Part shown: in pieces, positions 1 to 6,122 of the stretch | Layout: each line of letters opens with the position of its first letter | Position numbering within the stretch: position 1 is the first letter of the stretch | Assembly (NCBI GenBank): GCA_040877415.1 | Contig: JBBDNV010000033.1 | Coordinates: 1 to 7,229 of the forward strand | Direction of reading: 5' to 3' | Length of the DNA stretch: 7,229 bases | Origin: JBBDNV01 sp040877415 | GTDB lineage: Bacteria > Planctomycetota > Planctomycetia > Pirellulales > PALSA-1355 | The notes under the pieces: model-generated | Database searches by the model: none | Told to the model about the DNA's origin: nothing | The model's input: only the letters and a program-made list of their open reading frames with translations | Position numbers and translations under genes: made by a program

Positions 1-1
1 T

Positions 2-76
2 CGGGGCGTGGCGCAGTCTGGCTAGCGCACCTGCTTTGGGAGCAGGGGGTCGGAGGTTCAAATCCTCTCGCCCCGA
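2..76 (+). tRNA. trnP: tRNA-Pro (anticodon UGG)
   Basis: Decodes proline CCN codons. The full cloverleaf can be drawn by eye. The acceptor stem CGGGGCG (2-8) pairs with CGCCCCG (69-75), with discriminator A76. The D stem GCGC (11-14) pairs with GCGC (25-28). The anticodon stem CCTGC (30-34) pairs with GCAGG (42-46), and its loop TTTGGGA places anticodon TGG at 37-39. The T stem GGAGG (52-56) pairs with CCTCT (64-68) around loop TTCAAAT. The CCA end is not encoded; T-rich sequence follows at once, so CCA must be added after transcription. The C at the first position and the TGG anticodon fit bacterial tRNA-Pro. There is no sign of a second tRNA beside it. Confidence 0.97.
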
Positions 77-102
77 TTTTTGGCCGCGGAGCGGCCAAAA
101 AT
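76..102. repeat. Perfect 12-bp palindrome directly after tRNA-Pro
   Basis: ATTTTTGGCCGC (76-87) and GCGGCCAAAAAT (91-102) are exact reverse complements separated by a GGA loop. It begins at the discriminator base of the tRNA. It would form a very stable hairpin in RNA from either strand. It is not a textbook intrinsic terminator, because the T run lies 5' of the GC stem and an A run follows it on both strands. Its right half is repeated at 217-236, so it also belongs to the tandem repeat that follows. It could help end or process the tRNA transcript (inference). Confidence 0.8.
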
Positions 103-216
103 AGAGCAGGAGAGCCGTGGAACAGGTGAGCAGGTGAAGGAAACGAGAACGACGTAACTCACCGATGATCCTGCTCTCCTGCGGTCACCTGTTCACCTGA
201 TCAACTGCTCACCTTT
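84..216. repeat. Imperfect tandem inverted-repeat element, copy 1
   Basis: About 133 bp, repeated once downstream. It starts with CCGCGGAGCGGCCAAAAATA and has a purine-rich left arm (104-140), a unique centre (141-169) and a pyrimidine-rich right arm (170-213). The arms are built from short CAGGTGA / TCACCTG and GAGCAGG / CCTGCTC words. Several alternative pairings exist, such as GAGCAGG at 128-134 with CCTGCTC at 170-176, and GCAGGAGAG at 106-114 with CTCTCCTGC at 174-182. No open reading frame fits it. It may be a REP- or MITE-like non-coding repeat, or a structured RNA; the type is inference. Confidence 0.7.
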
Positions 217-342
217 CCGCGGAGCGGCCAAAAATAGAGCAGCAGAGCAGTGGAACAGAGGAGCAGGTGAAGGACAGAGGGCGGCCAAAGGACCGATAAA
301 CCTGCTCTCCTGCGGTCCCCTGCTCACCTGATCCCCTGCTCA
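217..342. repeat. Imperfect tandem inverted-repeat element, copy 2
   Basis: Second copy of the element, about 133 bp downstream of the first. The leading block matches copy 1 from CCGCGGAGCGG through ATAGAGCAG. The left arm (237-273) and right arm (301-342) are clearly related to those of copy 1, while the centre (274-300) is largely different. GAGCAGG at 261-267 can pair with CCTGCTC at 301-307, the same pairing available in copy 1. The left half of the leading GC hairpin is shortened here. The copy ends about 20 bp before the remnant gene at 364. Confidence 0.7.
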
Positions 343-363
343 TTCCTCGTATGGACTTGCTCG

Positions 364-525
364 ATGGCCTTCCTGTTCGAGAAGCTGCATGTTTACCAAG
401 AGGCCATCACCTTCGCCGATGCCACTTGCACGCTGACGCGTGACCTCCTTCGGGGATACTTCTTTCTGGCCGGTCAACTGAACCGGCCTTACTTTCCATT
501 AGTTTCGATACCTGCGGCCTGCTGA
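364..525 (+). pseudogene. Truncated four-helix-bundle protein (S23 / 23S rRNA IVS family)
   Basis: ATG at 364 opens a 53-codon frame ending TGA at 523-525. The first 41 or so residues read like the N-terminus of the four-helix-bundle family (S23, 23S rRNA intervening-sequence protein), beginning MAFLFEKLHVYQEAITFADA and continuing to FFLAGQLNR. Intact members are roughly 110-130 residues (family knowledge) and continue after 'QLNRA' into a helix with an 'NIAEG'-type motif. Here the similarity stops at codons 39-41 (about position 486), and the remaining residues are just antisense of the kinase 3' end. It is therefore a 5' fragment and probably not functional. No good Shine-Dalgarno site is visible. 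The family's role outside rRNA insertions is not established. Similarity is from memory of the family, not a search. Confidence 0.72.
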
Positions 526-3206
526 CTCTTCAAGGCATCGACGATGGTGCGACTTTTGTCGTACCAGTCGGTGACTTTCGGGTTTAGGCGCTGCTTTGCC
601 CATTGCTCAAGAAGTTTGATTGCCTGCTCGTAAGATTGGATGGCGGCTTCGGTCTCGTCGGCCTCGCGCTGATAGGTTCCCAGTCTCATGTGGCACTCCG
701 CGCGGGCAATGTCGTCTTTGGCGCCAAGCTTCATTCGATCGGCCGCCAGGCGAAATGAGTCGGTGGCATCGGCGAAGGCCCGGCGGGCGGATGGATGGTC
801 TCCCAGGTCGCTCGCAATCATTCCCGCCTGATGACAGACGTACGCCAGGTTCCGCAAAGCGTGGTCGGGGATGCCCCCGTCGCGCTGGTGCGCCTCCTGC
901 CACACGCGCCGGCACCGCGCGAAGGACCCTAAAGACTGCTGCTTCTGACCTGTTGCCAGTTGCGCGATCCCCAGTTCGCGCAGCATCCCTGCCAGGCGAA
1001 CGTGCAACAGATTGTCGGCTGGGTTCCGCGACACAAGCTTTTCGCACAACACCACGGCCGACTCGAGCGGCTCGACGGCCGAATCCGAATCCTTGGTTTC
1101 TCGCGCGCGAACTCCGATGGCGCGATAGGTCTCCGCCAGTTCTTCGCCGTGTTTCTGATTGTCGGGCGAGAGCTCGACGAGCTGTTCCAGAACTTGCCTG
1201 GCGTTGTTCAAGGCCTCGACCGAGCCCCGTCCGTCGCGCAGCCGGCGTTTGCTATTGCCGACCAGGCGCCAGAGCTGCCCGACCAGAAAGAGGTGGTCCG
1301 TCTGTTGTGGAGAATGGTTGCGCAGCTCGAGGGCGGCCACGAGGCCCAACTCTTGCGCGTCCAGCGCTTCCTGCATTCGGTGATCGTTGTAGAGCGTGTT
1401 TCCGCGCTCGAGCAGCAAGCTGACGACCGCGGACAGCGACCGCCCGGCGAGCGGGTCGCGCTTGGCGAAGTCTGCGACGTACGTTCGCACGGCGGACAGG
1501 CCATCGCTTTGGTCGGTCGCCTGGCTTTGTTTGCGAAGCAGCAGCAAGTAGTTGAACAGGCACAGCGCCGTGCCCCGCTGGTAGTCGGCGCGCTCGGGAT
1601 TTGCCGCGACGATTTCGCGCCACACGTCCAGGCTGCGGCGGAAACCGAGATCGGCCGCGGCCGAGTCGCCCGCCAGGGCCGCGTTTCGCGCGGCGAACGA
1701 ATAGCTCACCGCCAGCATCGGCGTCGGCGGCCCCACCGAACCCCGTTGCGCGGCGACGTGCTTTTCGTAGTCGGCGAATTTATCCTGCACCGCCCCCCGG
1801 AACGAGCTGCTTTCCTGCGCCCACAGCGCGCTCTCTTCGATCATCCAGGACAAGTCCAAAAGGGTGTTTTCGGCCTGCCCCAGGTTCTCTGCGGCGCGCT
1901 TCGCTTCGGCCCGTGCGTCGGTAAGGTTTTGCTCGGCCCGCAACCATTGCCAGGTCGCCGTCGCGCCGCCGAGCGTTACCGCAACGATCAAACTCAGGGA
2001 CATCGCCGCGATCAGCGGCCGGCGGCGGCACCAGCGAACGAACCGCCGGCCTTGTCCTACAGGTCGAGCCAGCACGACTTCTCCGGCCAGGAAGCGGCGC
2101 AAATCTTCGGCCAACTCGTGGGCCGACTGGTAGCGGCCGGCTTGATCTTTTTCCAGGCACTTGAGGCAGATCGTCTCCAGGTCGCGCGGCACGCAGCGGT
2201 GGCGCAGTTTGAGCCCGGAGACCGCCTGCTCTTGAATCTCACGCAGCGTCTCAGCGTCAGTCTGGCCGACCAAGGGAGGTTCGCCAGCCAGCAATTCGTA
2301 AAGGATCACACCCAACGCGTAGACGTCGGTCTGGACGCCGACGTTTCGATCGTCTCCGGCCGCCTGCTCGGGCGCCATATAGCGCGGCGTGCCGAGGATT
2401 GTTCCGCGTCTGGTCTCGTCGTCTATGGCATCCAATCGCTTCGCCAGGCCGAAGTCGCTCAAGCGAGGATGGAATGGGAAATGATCATCACGCTGGTCGG
2501 TGATCGGCTCCAAGAGAATGTTCGACGGCTTGATGTCCCGGTGAAGGACGCCGCGGCTGTGGGCGTGGTGGACGGCCTCGGCCAGTCTTTCCACAATTTG
2601 CGCGGCGGTCGGCGGCCCAATCGGTTCTTGCCGCTCGGTCAGCCACGTGGCCAGCGTCGGCCCCTTGCAGTAAGCGCTCAGGATGTAGCCGACTGGCCCG
2701 ATCTCGCCCGTCTCATAGATTGGGACGATACCCGGATGGTCGAGAACGGCTGCCGCTTGGGCCTCGCGCAAAAATCGTTGACGCAACACAGGCGAAACGA
2801 GGATCTCGGGCCGCGGGATCTTGAGCGCGGCTTCGCGGTTGAGCCGCGGATCGAACACCAGAAAGACAATCCCGAAACCGCCATAGCCGAGGGTACGACG
2901 AACCTCGAATCGGCCCAGACGTTGCCCTGGCTGCCCGTGGGGCACAGGGTCACAGCTTGAAATCGTCGGATCGCCGTCTGCTGCTGGGGTGAGCGAAGCA
3001 CTCGCCGCATCTCTCAACAAGCTCTCGTCCATCGGCCAGAAGCGGCTCAATAACTCCGCGCAGTCATCGATGACCCGGGCCGCCGATTCGCTCGACACAT
3101 CGGCACTCGCGGGCTGTTCTGCCACGGCGGCCATTTCACGCACGAGCCAACTGGCTACGTGGCGGCGATCCACGGACCTATCAGAAGTCGGCTCGCTAGT
3201 GGCCAT
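489..3206 (-). CDS. Membrane Ser/Thr protein kinase with C-terminal TPR region
   Basis: Hanks-type kinase that would phosphorylate Ser/Thr on partner proteins from the cytoplasmic face of the inner membrane. Counting from the GTG three bases upstream (906 aa), it shows a glycine loop LGYGGFGIV (107-115), ATP-binding Lys130 in AALK, alpha-C Glu149, catalytic HRDIKPSN (223-230; Asp225), DFG (252-254) and APE (279-281). All catalytic residues are present, so it should be active. The kinase domain ends near 375. One membrane span follows at about 398-418, after a basic stretch (RRFVRWCRRR), then a helical linker. From about residue 500 to 872 come degenerate TPR-like helical pairs, predicted outside the cytoplasm. 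I chose ATG at 3206 because GGGAGAG lies five bases upstream; the sigma stop overlaps it as TGATG, so translation is probably coupled. The GTG at 3209 is the alternative. It ends at the point where a truncated gene on the other strand loses its similarity. Confidence 0.93.
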   Translation of the reverse strand: MATSEPTSDRSVDRRHVASWLVREMAAVAEQPASADVSSESAARVIDDCAELLSRFWPMDESLLRDAASASLTPAADGDPTISSCDPVPHGQPGQRLGRFEVRRTLGYGGFGIVFLVFDPRLNREAALKIPRPEILVSPVLRQRFLREAQAAAVLDHPGIVPIYETGEIGPVGYILSAYCKGPTLATWLTERQEPIGPPTAAQIVERLAEAVHHAHSRGVLHRDIKPSNILLEPITDQRDDHFPFHPRLSDFGLAKRLDAIDDETRRGTILGTPRYMAPEQAAGDDRNVGVQTDVYALGVILYELLAGEPPLVGQTDAETLREIQEQAVSGLKLRHRCVPRDLETICLKCLEKDQAGRYQSAHELAEDLRRFLAGEVVLARPVGQGRRFVRWCRRRPLIAAMSLSLIVAVTLGGATATWQWLRAEQNLTDARAEAKRAAENLGQAENTLLDLSWMIEESALWAQESSSFRGAVQDKFADYEKHVAAQRGSVGPPTPMLAVSYSFAARNAALAGDSAAADLGFRRSLDVWREIVAANPERADYQRGTALCLFNYLLLLRKQSQATDQSDGLSAVRTYVADFAKRDPLAGRSLSAVVSLLLERGNTLYNDHRMQEALDAQELGLVAALELRNHSPQQTDHLFLVGQLWRLVGNSKRRLRDGRGSVEALNNARQVLEQLVELSPDNQKHGEELAETYRAIGVRARETKDSDSAVEPLESAVVLCEKLVSRNPADNLLHVRLAGMLRELGIAQLATGQKQQSLGSFARCRRVWQEAHQRDGGIPDHALRNLAYVCHQAGMIASDLGDHPSARRAFADATDSFRLAADRMKLGAKDDIARAECHMRLGTYQREADETEAAIQSYEQAIKLLEQWAKQRLNPKVTDWYDKSRTIVDALKSQQAAGIETNGK

Positions 3207-3859
3207 CACTTCTCTCCCAAGTCGCGTTTGAGCCGCAGTATAACACGCTTCCAGAACATTCGGGCCGCGGCGGGCGACTTCCCGATCAACTGGCCGATTT
3301 CGGCAAAAGGGCGACGCTCCTGGCTGCGTAGGACGATAATCTCTCGGAACGCGGGCGGCAGCCGCCCGAGCGCCGCTTCGATTTTCGCCTGTTCCTCGCG
3401 TGAGATGGCTGTCTTGCTGGGCGAATGCTGGTCACGCGCAATCAGTTCCCGCAGGAACTCTTTCGAATCGGCCGTGGCCAGCGGCCGTTCGCGGCGCACC
3501 TGACGCTTGGCGGTTTTCAGATAGCGCTTGCGGAGGTCGGCCAGGTTGTTCATCAACAGCGTGTGCAGCCAGATTCGCAACTCTTCGGCGGTGTTGGACT
3601 TGAAGCTGGCGAAGTCGCGCTGGGCCTCGGCGAACGTTTCCTGAACGATATCCGACGGTCCGGCCTTGGCCTTCAGGTCCGAATCGAATTCCTCGGCAGC
3701 GACCGACAACAGGAACGGCCGGTAGGCGTTGAGCAACTGGCCCAGCGCCACCCGCGAGCCGTCGCGGGCGGCGGCAATAAGCGGTTCGACGCGCCGCGAG
3801 GCCGGAGCAGGTTTTCGTCGTGCTCTTGCCACCACTCTCCCCAGGCAGACTGCTCGCAT
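3206..3859 (-). CDS. ECF-type RNA polymerase sigma factor (planctomycete style)
   Basis: Directs RNA polymerase to a specific promoter set. In the 217-residue reading, region 2 spans about 24-110, with the -10-recognition core GPSDIVQETF (67-76). Region 4 spans about 155-213 and contains an HTH, FAEIGQLIGKSPAAARMFWK (185-204). Length and style match sigma-70 factors found in planctomycetes (for example the subfamily TIGR02984), often beside Ser/Thr kinases. No anti-sigma gene is present; the next gene, overlapping by one base, is the kinase, suggesting control by phosphorylation (inference). Family-like sequence begins only at VEPLIAAARDG (residue 24). The 23 residues before it have poor codon use and many Arg, while another frame (ATG at 3909 or 3870) looks more coding. 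The start is therefore uncertain: a GTG at 3832-3834 or a frameshifted upstream start are alternatives. Confidence 0.88.
   Translation of the reverse strand: MRAVCLGRVVARARRKPAPASRRVEPLIAAARDGSRVALGQLLNAYRPFLLSVAAEEFDSDLKAKAGPSDIVQETFAEAQRDFASFKSNTAEELRIWLHTLLMNNLADLRKRYLKTAKRQVRRERPLATADSKEFLRELIARDQHSPSKTAISREEQAKIEAALGRLPPAFREIIVLRSQERRPFAEIGQLIGKSPAAARMFWKRVILRLKRDLGEK
3212..3218 (-). promoter_or_regulatory. Shine-Dalgarno site of the kinase gene
   Basis: GGGAGAG on the minus strand lies inside the last codons of the sigma gene. It is five bases from ATG at 3206 but only two from GTG at 3209, which favours the ATG start. Confidence 0.6.
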
Positions 3860-3924
3860 TTGGGCGTCATACCGTTTCGGAGCAAGTAGTTACGAATCGA
3901 GTTGAGCATACCTGAGCCCTACGA

Positions 3925-3939
3925 GCGAAGCAACTTCGC
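3925..3939. promoter_or_regulatory. Inverted repeat in the divergent intergenic region
   Basis: GCGAAG-CAA-CTTCGC is a perfect 6-bp inverted repeat with a three-base centre. It lies in the 236 bp between the divergent sigma gene and the HAF-repeat gene, next to A- and T-rich runs (3940-3945, 3962-3968). It could be an operator or a 5'-UTR hairpin for the minus-strand operon. A T run lies on its 5' side in the minus orientation, so it is not an intrinsic terminator. I could not identify convincing -35/-10 boxes for either gene in 3860-4095. Confidence 0.35.
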
Positions 3940-4095
3940 AAAAAAGACTTTAGATCGCCAGTTTTTTTAGTTCGATTTGCCCGCCGATTGTCGCTCCTTG
4001 GCGTAGAGGTAGGTTTTGCGCGCTTCAACCGAGGCGATGCGCAATCTCCCCGGGTGATGGATCGGCAACCTGTGTTCTCGCGCACTCGGTGGCTA

Positions 4096-5682
4096 ATGAA
4101 ACACTCACGCACTTCGATCATCGCTTCTTTCGTTCTCGGTTGCATTTCGCTCGTTTCCGGAATGATGCCTCGGACACTCGCGGCTCCACCGCCGAACTAC
4201 AACATCACCAACCTCGGTGCCGTCTTTGGCACCAACAGCCGAGCATTGGGTTTGAGCGACACTGGCTACGTTGTCGGATGGAGCGGAACAACGTCGAACC
4301 ACCACGCGTTCATTTGGTCAGCCGGAACCACGACGGATTTGGGGACTGGAGGCGGATCGATCGCACAGTTCTCGTCGGTAAATAATGTCGGCGTTGCGGT
4401 CGGATGGACGACGATCACCGACGGTAGGATCTATAGCTATATGGGAAGCTCGAGCGGCGCCGGCACGAATGTCCTGCCGTCCTTGCTCTTCCACGAATTC
4501 CGCGCGATTAGCAACAATTGGCTTGCGAGTTCTTTCAGGACGAATACATCTTTAAATTACGGCGGTCGACAGAGTGCTGCTGTCCCGCCTTATCTTATCG
4601 ATCCAACAGTCCATTATGTAAACAGCGACTCGAATGCCGTCAACGAGCGCGGACACTTCGCCGGAACCTACATGCCGGGCGGATTCAACGACGCCTTCGT
4701 CTGGCATGCCGACGACCCTTTGATTGGCAACTCCCCCTATCCCGATCGCAGCATCACGGCTTCCACCCCCGGCGATCCGGGCGCCGTAGGTCTCAACGAC
4801 AATTACCAGGCGGTGATCGGCCAGACAAATTTCAGTAACACGTATTTCATCTGGAACTACCGCACGGGCGGTTTGACGTCCGTCGACGTCGACCCAGTTT
4901 TCGGAACCGGCGCCATGTTCGACATCAACAACCGGGCGGAGGTTGTCGGCAATTCGCTGTCAGGGGCCACGCTCTATCGCGATGGCACGTTCTATAATTT
5001 GAACACGCTTGCGAATCCCGGCTCCGGCTTGCACCTGGCCGACGCACACGCCGTCAACGACAAGGGCTGGATTGTAGGGTACGGGAGCCTGTCCGGCGGC
5101 AACACCAGGGCCTACCTGGCGATCCCGGAAGCGGAGCCAGGGCTGGTTAACAATCCCGATTTCGAGCGTGGCGACTTGATCGGCTGGTCGCCCAAGGGAG
5201 GCGGCATCGCGGACGCCGTGTCGCTCGGCGGCGGCGATTGGGCCGCCAAGCTTCAAGTCTGGCAAGACCCGTATCTGGGCCATGTCGCCATCCTCGACCA
5301 GTATCTCGACACTTTCGCCAGCCAGAATGCGCTCGACTTCGCCTACCAGTTTCGCACCACGACGGGCGCTCTGAATGTGTCGCTTGACGGCCAGCTTCTC
5401 GCCACGCTCAACGCTCCCGGGACTCTTTCTGGCTTTTTCGAAAGTTTCCACCTGGACCTCACCAATCCGCTCCTGCAGAACCGGACTGACATCCTGCTGG
5501 ATTTCAGTTTCGACGGCCCCATTGGTTCGGTAGTCTGGCTCGACAACGTCGCACTGATGGGCGTGCCCGAGCCGTCGACGCTGGTGCTGGGCGGAGTCGG
5601 CCTGGCAGCGCTCGCGCTCTTCCACCGCCGCCGCGGGCGGCGTTCTTCGCTGCCGATCTTGATCGCCGGAGAACGCTACTGA
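4096..5682 (+). CDS. Exported HAF-repeat protein with extra domain and PEP-CTERM signal
   Basis: Envelope-targeted protein of unknown function, 528 aa from ATG 4096. It starts MKHSRTSIIASFVLGCISLV, a typical signal peptide ending near residue 30. Residues 36 to about 345 contain divergent HAF-type repeats: N-L-G openings, 'GYVVGW'/'AEVVGN' turns, and 'HAFIW', 'DAFVW', 'YFIW' motifs. The block closes with NLNTLANPGSG...AVNDKGWIVGYG. Residues 349-489 (starting GLVNNPDFERGDLIGW, ending WLDNVALMG) resemble a beta-sandwich, carbohydrate-binding-like module. PEPSTLVLGG (491-500), a hydrophobic span and RRRGRR (511-516) form a PEP-CTERM sorting signal for the exosortase route; an unusual 12-residue tail follows. 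In-frame starts exist upstream (TTG 3988, ATG 4057), but only 4096 puts the signal peptide at the N-terminus. No clear Shine-Dalgarno site. The repeat half has more A/T third positions than the C-terminal half. Confidence 0.87.
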   Translation: MKHSRTSIIASFVLGCISLVSGMMPRTLAAPPPNYNITNLGAVFGTNSRALGLSDTGYVVGWSGTTSNHHAFIWSAGTTTDLGTGGGSIAQFSSVNNVGVAVGWTTITDGRIYSYMGSSSGAGTNVLPSLLFHEFRAISNNWLASSFRTNTSLNYGGRQSAAVPPYLIDPTVHYVNSDSNAVNERGHFAGTYMPGGFNDAFVWHADDPLIGNSPYPDRSITASTPGDPGAVGLNDNYQAVIGQTNFSNTYFIWNYRTGGLTSVDVDPVFGTGAMFDINNRAEVVGNSLSGATLYRDGTFYNLNTLANPGSGLHLADAHAVNDKGWIVGYGSLSGGNTRAYLAIPEAEPGLVNNPDFERGDLIGWSPKGGGIADAVSLGGGDWAAKLQVWQDPYLGHVAILDQYLDTFASQNALDFAYQFRTTTGALNVSLDGQLLATLNAPGTLSGFFESFHLDLTNPLLQNRTDILLDFSFDGPIGSVVWLDNVALMGVPEPSTLVLGGVGLAALALFHRRRGRRSSLPILIAGERY

Positions 5683-5685
5683 ACG

Positions 5686-5702
5686 CGCCGCGCCCTTCGG
5701 CG
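5686..5702 (+). terminator. Weak candidate terminator hairpin
   Basis: CGCCG (5686-5690) pairs with CGGCG (5698-5702) across a seven-base loop, three bases after the stop codon of the HAF/PEP-CTERM gene, and is followed by TTT. The stem is only 5 bp (extendable by AA/TT with a two-base bulge) and the T run is short, so this is a weak call. Confidence 0.25.
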
Positions 5703-5869
5703 TTTCCAAGCGGTTTGCTGCGTTGGTCGGCGGTCACGGACCGGCGACCGTGCCGCGCAGTCGTCATGGTTGGCGCTCAAGCCGCGCAGTGACCCAGCCG
5801 TCCGCTAGAGCTCTTGTCGGCTGATTAAGTACCCACCCACCTCAATACCTCCTGACAGGCGATCCAATC

Positions 5870-6021
5870 ATGAACCGCATCATCGCTGCACAGTTGTGTT
5901 TTGGTCTTTTCTGCGTGATCTCATTCCTCGCGCCAATCATGGCGACAGCTTCTACGGCACCTCGGACAAGGGCGGCAACATGTGGGAGTGGAACGAGGCG
6001 CTGATTAGTACTGGGGCATAG
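5870..6021 (+). pseudogene. Remnant of an exported SUMF1/FGE-like domain protein gene
   Basis: ATG at 5870 begins MNRIIAAQLCFGLFCVISFL followed by APIMA, a good signal peptide. In that frame the sequence degenerates and stops at 6002-6004. In the +2-shifted frame, starting near 5935, one reads YGTSDKGGNMWEWNEALIS, then stops at TAG 6019-6021. 'GGN(V/M)WEWNEA' is the signature of formylglycine-generating-enzyme/SUMF1-like domains. In planctomycetes and relatives these occur in exported PEP-CTERM proteins of about 250-350 residues, where this motif lies near the C-terminus (family knowledge). The two ends are therefore joined by a large internal deletion and are out of frame, and the last part and sorting signal are lost. 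The rest of the 440-bp gap (5683-6122) shows only short repeats, such as GCCGCGCAGT twice (5752-5761, 5781-5790) and CGCAC-CA-GTGCG at 6022-6033. Confidence 0.65.
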
Positions 6022-6110
6022 CGCACCAGTGCGTCGAGAGGCCCGACATTCGCGCTCATAACCCGACACTTTGCGAACATTAACTTCATCGCTGACAACG
6101 ACCGCAAAAC

Positions 6111-6116
6111 AGGAGA
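6111..6116 (+). promoter_or_regulatory. Shine-Dalgarno site of the second HAF gene
   Basis: AGGAGA lies six bases before ATG 6123 and fixes that start. It is much stronger than anything before the first HAF gene, so this gene is probably translated independently. Confidence 0.75.
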
Positions 6117-6122
6117 ACGTTC

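Noticed and set aside
76..102. Intrinsic terminator for tRNA-Pro
   Set aside because: The hairpin is strong, but the T run is before the stem and an A run is after it on both strands, so it lacks the required U tail.
84..342. CRISPR array
   Set aside because: Only two units of about 130 bp with internal inverted arms and no regular repeat-spacer pattern.
429..442. CACGC-TGAC-GCGTG hairpin as terminator of the kinase operon
   Set aside because: Only 5 bp, no T run on the minus-strand side, and inside the remnant's coding sequence.
960..2960. 666-codon open frame on the plus strand opposite the kinase gene
   Set aside because: It lies wholly antisense to a kinase with all catalytic motifs. 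Its product is a mirror of GC-rich codon bias with no recognisable domain. Long antisense frames are expected in such sequence.
3988..4095. Upstream TTG (3988) or ATG (4057) start for the first HAF gene
   Set aside because: These would bury the signal peptide behind 13-36 hydrophilic residues. ATG 4096 gives a standard exported N-terminus.
4960..5709. 249-codon minus-strand frame opposite the first HAF gene
   Set aside because: No domain, no start context, and fully overlapped by a protein with signal peptide, repeats and PEP-CTERM signal in the sense frame.
5731..5752. CGGTC/GACCG and CACGG/CCGTG hairpins in the inter-HAF gap
   Set aside because: Short, mutually exclusive stems in GC-rich DNA without a T run; likely chance.
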